Positions 62,188-64,000 of a DNA stretch of 64,000 nucleotides are shown here, one piece after another. The notes under the pieces are model-generated. The model worked only from the letters and a program-made list of their open reading frames with translations, did not search any database and was not told the DNA's origin. The DNA is from JAFGTX01 sp942492225 (GTDB lineage: Bacteria; Bacillota; Clostridia; Peptostreptococcales; Acidaminobacteraceae). The position numbers and the translations under genes are program-made. The stretch lies in NCBI GenBank assembly GCA_942492225.1, contig CALODS010000007.1, positions 1 to 64,000 of the forward strand. The letters are read 5' to 3'. Numbering within the stretch: position 1 is the stretch's first letter; every line of letters starts with the position of its first letter.

Positions 62188-63474
62188 CTACAATGGTAAA
62201 ACCCCTAAGAATACAGAAACTAAGACTACCACTAATGATAACAAATATATTTTAGGCATATTTGCCTTTAAATTTTCTTTAAGCGTTACATCAACCATTT
62301 CCATGGCTAAATAAGTCGTTGGTGCTAATGGACTAATCAGTAAGCAGAAGTTTGCTCCAATCAACATAGCTGCGGCCATATGAATGGACTGAACCCCAAA
62401 GTTTTCTCCAATACCTGCAAATAATGGCAACAAGGCAAAAAGGAAGCTATCCGCTCCAAGTACCATAAACAAAGGCATTGCAAATACAGCAATGACAATA
62501 TGAAGCACTGGTCCAACTGTCGGTGAAACCATTGCTGACAGATATGTTACCATTTCATTTAACATACCACTTTTTGATACTATCCCAACAAAAACACCTG
62601 CTGATAACATAATTGATGCTACCGGTAAAGCATTCCCTGAAAAATGTCTCAATGCCTTTTGCTGCTCTCTAACGCTACTATAATTCATTACAAGAGCCAC
62701 TGATAAGGCTAAGAAAAATGCCATTTTAAGGTCCATCCATCCAAATAATAAAATCACGACTAAGACTAAAGTTAAAGCAATGTTATATGGACGTAATTTT
62801 AATTGTTTTGCAGAATAATTCTCTTCTTCTTCATGTTCAAACTCAACACTACTGGCTAATTTATTGTTCTTTTTCTCAATCATTCCTAGTAATGCACATG
62901 AAATCATAATAAGGACAAATGATGCAATTTGGGCAGGTAGTAACTGATGCCACATTTCGCCTGGATCAAGTTGTAATACAGACGCGACACGGACGATTCC
63001 GCCTGACCAAGGCATTAAATTCATAACACCAATTGCCGCACTGATAATAAATAACATATTAATAGGCTTAATGTGAAGCTTTTTAAACACAGGTAACATA
63101 GCTGGAATTGTTACCAACAATGTAGACGCCGATGCCCCATCTAAATGTGAAAAACATGCAATTAATGCTGTTGCAATAAATACTAAAACAATATTTCTAC
63201 CTGCAAGTTTCGACAAGCCTTTTACAATACCATCAAACATCCCCTGCTCACTCATAATAGAGAAATAGAGAATAGCAAATATACATAGTATTGCAGTTCT
63301 ACTTGTAATACTAACACCAAACGTTATAAAATTACCTAATTCTTCAAAACCAAATCCTGCAAACAAACCAAAAATGACTGGTACTGTACAAAATACAACT
63401 ATTGTGTGTACTTTCTCACTCAAAAGTAAGCCAATTAAAACTATAATCATTAAAAAACCAAGTGTTCCTAACAT
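62188..63474 (-). CDS. CitMHS/GntP-like organic acid transporter
   Basis: 428 residues, about eleven membrane helices. LLVTIPAMLPVFKKLHIKP, MPWSGGIVRVASVL, and a C-terminal half with MLGADSFLFALLPLF and LISPLAPTTYLAMEMVDVTLKEN support the CitMHS/ion-transporter superfamily. Substrate is a carboxylate, likely the sugar acid processed by the enolase-type neighbour. ATG 63474 is preceded by GGGGG. Confidence 0.8.
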   Translation of the reverse strand: MLGTLGFLMIIVLIGLLLSEKVHTIVVFCTVPVIFGLFAGFGFEELGNFITFGVSITSRTAILCIFAILYFSIMSEQGMFDGIVKGLSKLAGRNIVLVFIATALIACFSHLDGASASTLLVTIPAMLPVFKKLHIKPINMLFIISAAIGVMNLMPWSGGIVRVASVLQLDPGEMWHQLLPAQIASFVLIMISCALLGMIEKKNNKLASSVEFEHEEEENYSAKQLKLRPYNIALTLVLVVILLFGWMDLKMAFFLALSVALVMNYSSVREQQKALRHFSGNALPVASIMLSAGVFVGIVSKSGMLNEMVTYLSAMVSPTVGPVLHIVIAVFAMPLFMVLGADSFLFALLPLFAGIGENFGVQSIHMAAAMLIGANFCLLISPLAPTTYLAMEMVDVTLKENLKANMPKIYLLSLVVVLVSVFLGVLPL

Positions 63475-63497
63475 ATAATGCCCCCACAATCTAAATT

Positions 63498-64000
63498 TTA
63501 TCTATCGTATACTGACCCATCATAAGCAATCATCGCTGATATTGTTCTTTGCTTAGGTGGATATCTCTCTTCAATATCATCAATTAGCTCAACACCAAGG
63601 CCTGGACCATCAGGAATGTATAAGAACCCTTCTTCAATTTTGAAAGGTTCTTTCATCATATCAGCTTCATTACCTGCATGATAAAATGAAGGAAACTCTT
63701 GGATTAAAAGATTAGGAATACAGGCGTCTAACTGCAAACATGCAGCCGTAGAAATTGGTCCTAATGGATTATGTGGTGCAATACTAATATAATTTGCTTC
63801 CGCTATTGCAGCAATTTTCTTAGCTGCCGTAATACCACCAACAACGCAAACATCAGGTCTTACATATCTTGCCGCTTTAGAAGAACAAATTGACTGCATT
63901 TCTTGAATACTAATAGCTCTTTCACCCGTTGCAATAGGAATGTTAATTCTGCTTGCTACATCCGCCATTGCTTCAACACTATCTGGTGCAATTGGATCTT
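63498..64000 (-). CDS. Mandelate racemase/enolase-superfamily dehydratase, C-terminal part
   Basis: At least 167 codons, open to the right edge. It reads DPIAPDSVEAMADVASRINIPIATGE, then VRPDVCVVGGITAAKKIAAIAE and APHNPLGPISTAACLQL, closely resembling galactonate-type dehydratases (the E of GE and H of PHNP). The N-terminal capping domain and the other metal ligands lie beyond the window. First gene of an operon with the CitMHS transporter and hydrolase, so a sugar-acid or related pathway is likely. Confidence 0.85.
   Translation of the reverse strand, partial: DPIAPDSVEAMADVASRINIPIATGERAISIQEMQSICSSKAARYVRPDVCVVGGITAAKKIAAIAEANYISIAPHNPLGPISTAACLQLDACIPNLLIQEFPSFYHAGNEADMMKEPFKIEEGFLYIPDGPGLGVELIDDIEERYPPKQRTISAMIAYDGSVYDR

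Noticed and set aside
1..64000. CRISPR array, rRNA, prophage structural genes
   Set aside because: No regularly spaced repeats of CRISPR type, no rRNA sequence, and no capsid, portal, terminase or tail genes were seen.

Overview
The window comes from a low-GC Gram-positive bacterium, most likely an anaerobic member of the Clostridia. The evidence is AT-rich DNA, strong AGGAGG-type ribosome binding sites, S-layer homology and AbrB proteins, a T-box leader, a CD3324-type regulator and a Tcp-type conjugation apparatus. Almost every gene lies on the minus strand, so the operons read from right to left. No species can be named from sequence alone.

Positions 1-31.2 kb look like an integrated conjugative, plasmid-like element lying directly downstream of the 3' end of a tRNA-Leu(GAG) gene at 31.2 kb. 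Next to the tRNA are an AbrB-type regulator and a ParM/ParR-like segregation pair. Then come an AEP-type primase with an iteron-like array inside its gene, a replication-relaxation protein and a 428-nt non-coding region that is a candidate oriT. From 25.8 to 18.9 kb a block (small membrane protein, zinc ribbon, membrane hydrolase, TcpA) is present twice. The right copy has a TcpA cut down to its membrane part, and the left copy has a dead hydrolase. The conjugation core follows: TcpA, TcpC, TcpD-like, TcpE, VirB4 (split by an in-frame amber codon), VirB6/TcpH and an M23 peptidase. With no real gap it runs into a complete Tad/Flp-type pilus operon: CpaE, CpaF, TadB, TadC, a pilin-like protein, two TadE/F-like proteins, CpaB and an HD-GYP protein. 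Two surface proteins (SLH and PKD-like) follow. The integrase, the far attachment site, the prepilin peptidase and a classical relaxase are not seen and may lie left of the window.

Positions 31.3-42.4 kb are chromosomal. They hold a degenerate half copy of the tRNA, a secreted RNNNPGN-type protein, and an arginine operon (carA-carB-argC-GNAT-argB-argD) behind a textbook promoter and a T-box leader. A GNAT gene sits where argJ is often found. Two acetyltransferases and an AEC transporter follow.

Positions 43.4-51.7 kb form a coherent catabolic island: secreted cyanophycinase, a soluble chemoreceptor fused to a solute-binding domain, isoaspartyl dipeptidase (IadA), a sigma-54 enhancer-binding regulator (split by a frameshift in an A7 run) and a YfcC-type transporter. 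Both the cyanophycinase and the transporter genes have near-consensus -24/-12 promoters (TGGCAT-N5-TTGC) with shared upstream repeats (CACCATTAACAACCAT). The logic is: cut cyanophycin outside, import beta-Asp-Arg dipeptides or arginine, cleave inside, and switch the operons on through sigma-54.

Positions 51.8-64 kb hold a NifX-like protein, an aerolysin-like secreted protein, an alkaline phosphatase, a CD3324 regulator, a frameshifted IS3-family element that cut off a Cache sensor, and a DUF554 protein with an old-yellow-enzyme oxidoreductase. At the right edge is a hydrolase, CitMHS transporter and enolase-superfamily dehydratase cluster.

Five genes carry frame or stop lesions (PKD protein, VirB4, membrane hydrolase, sigma-54 regulator, transposase). 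At least two lie in homopolymers, so sequencing error must be excluded before biology is inferred.
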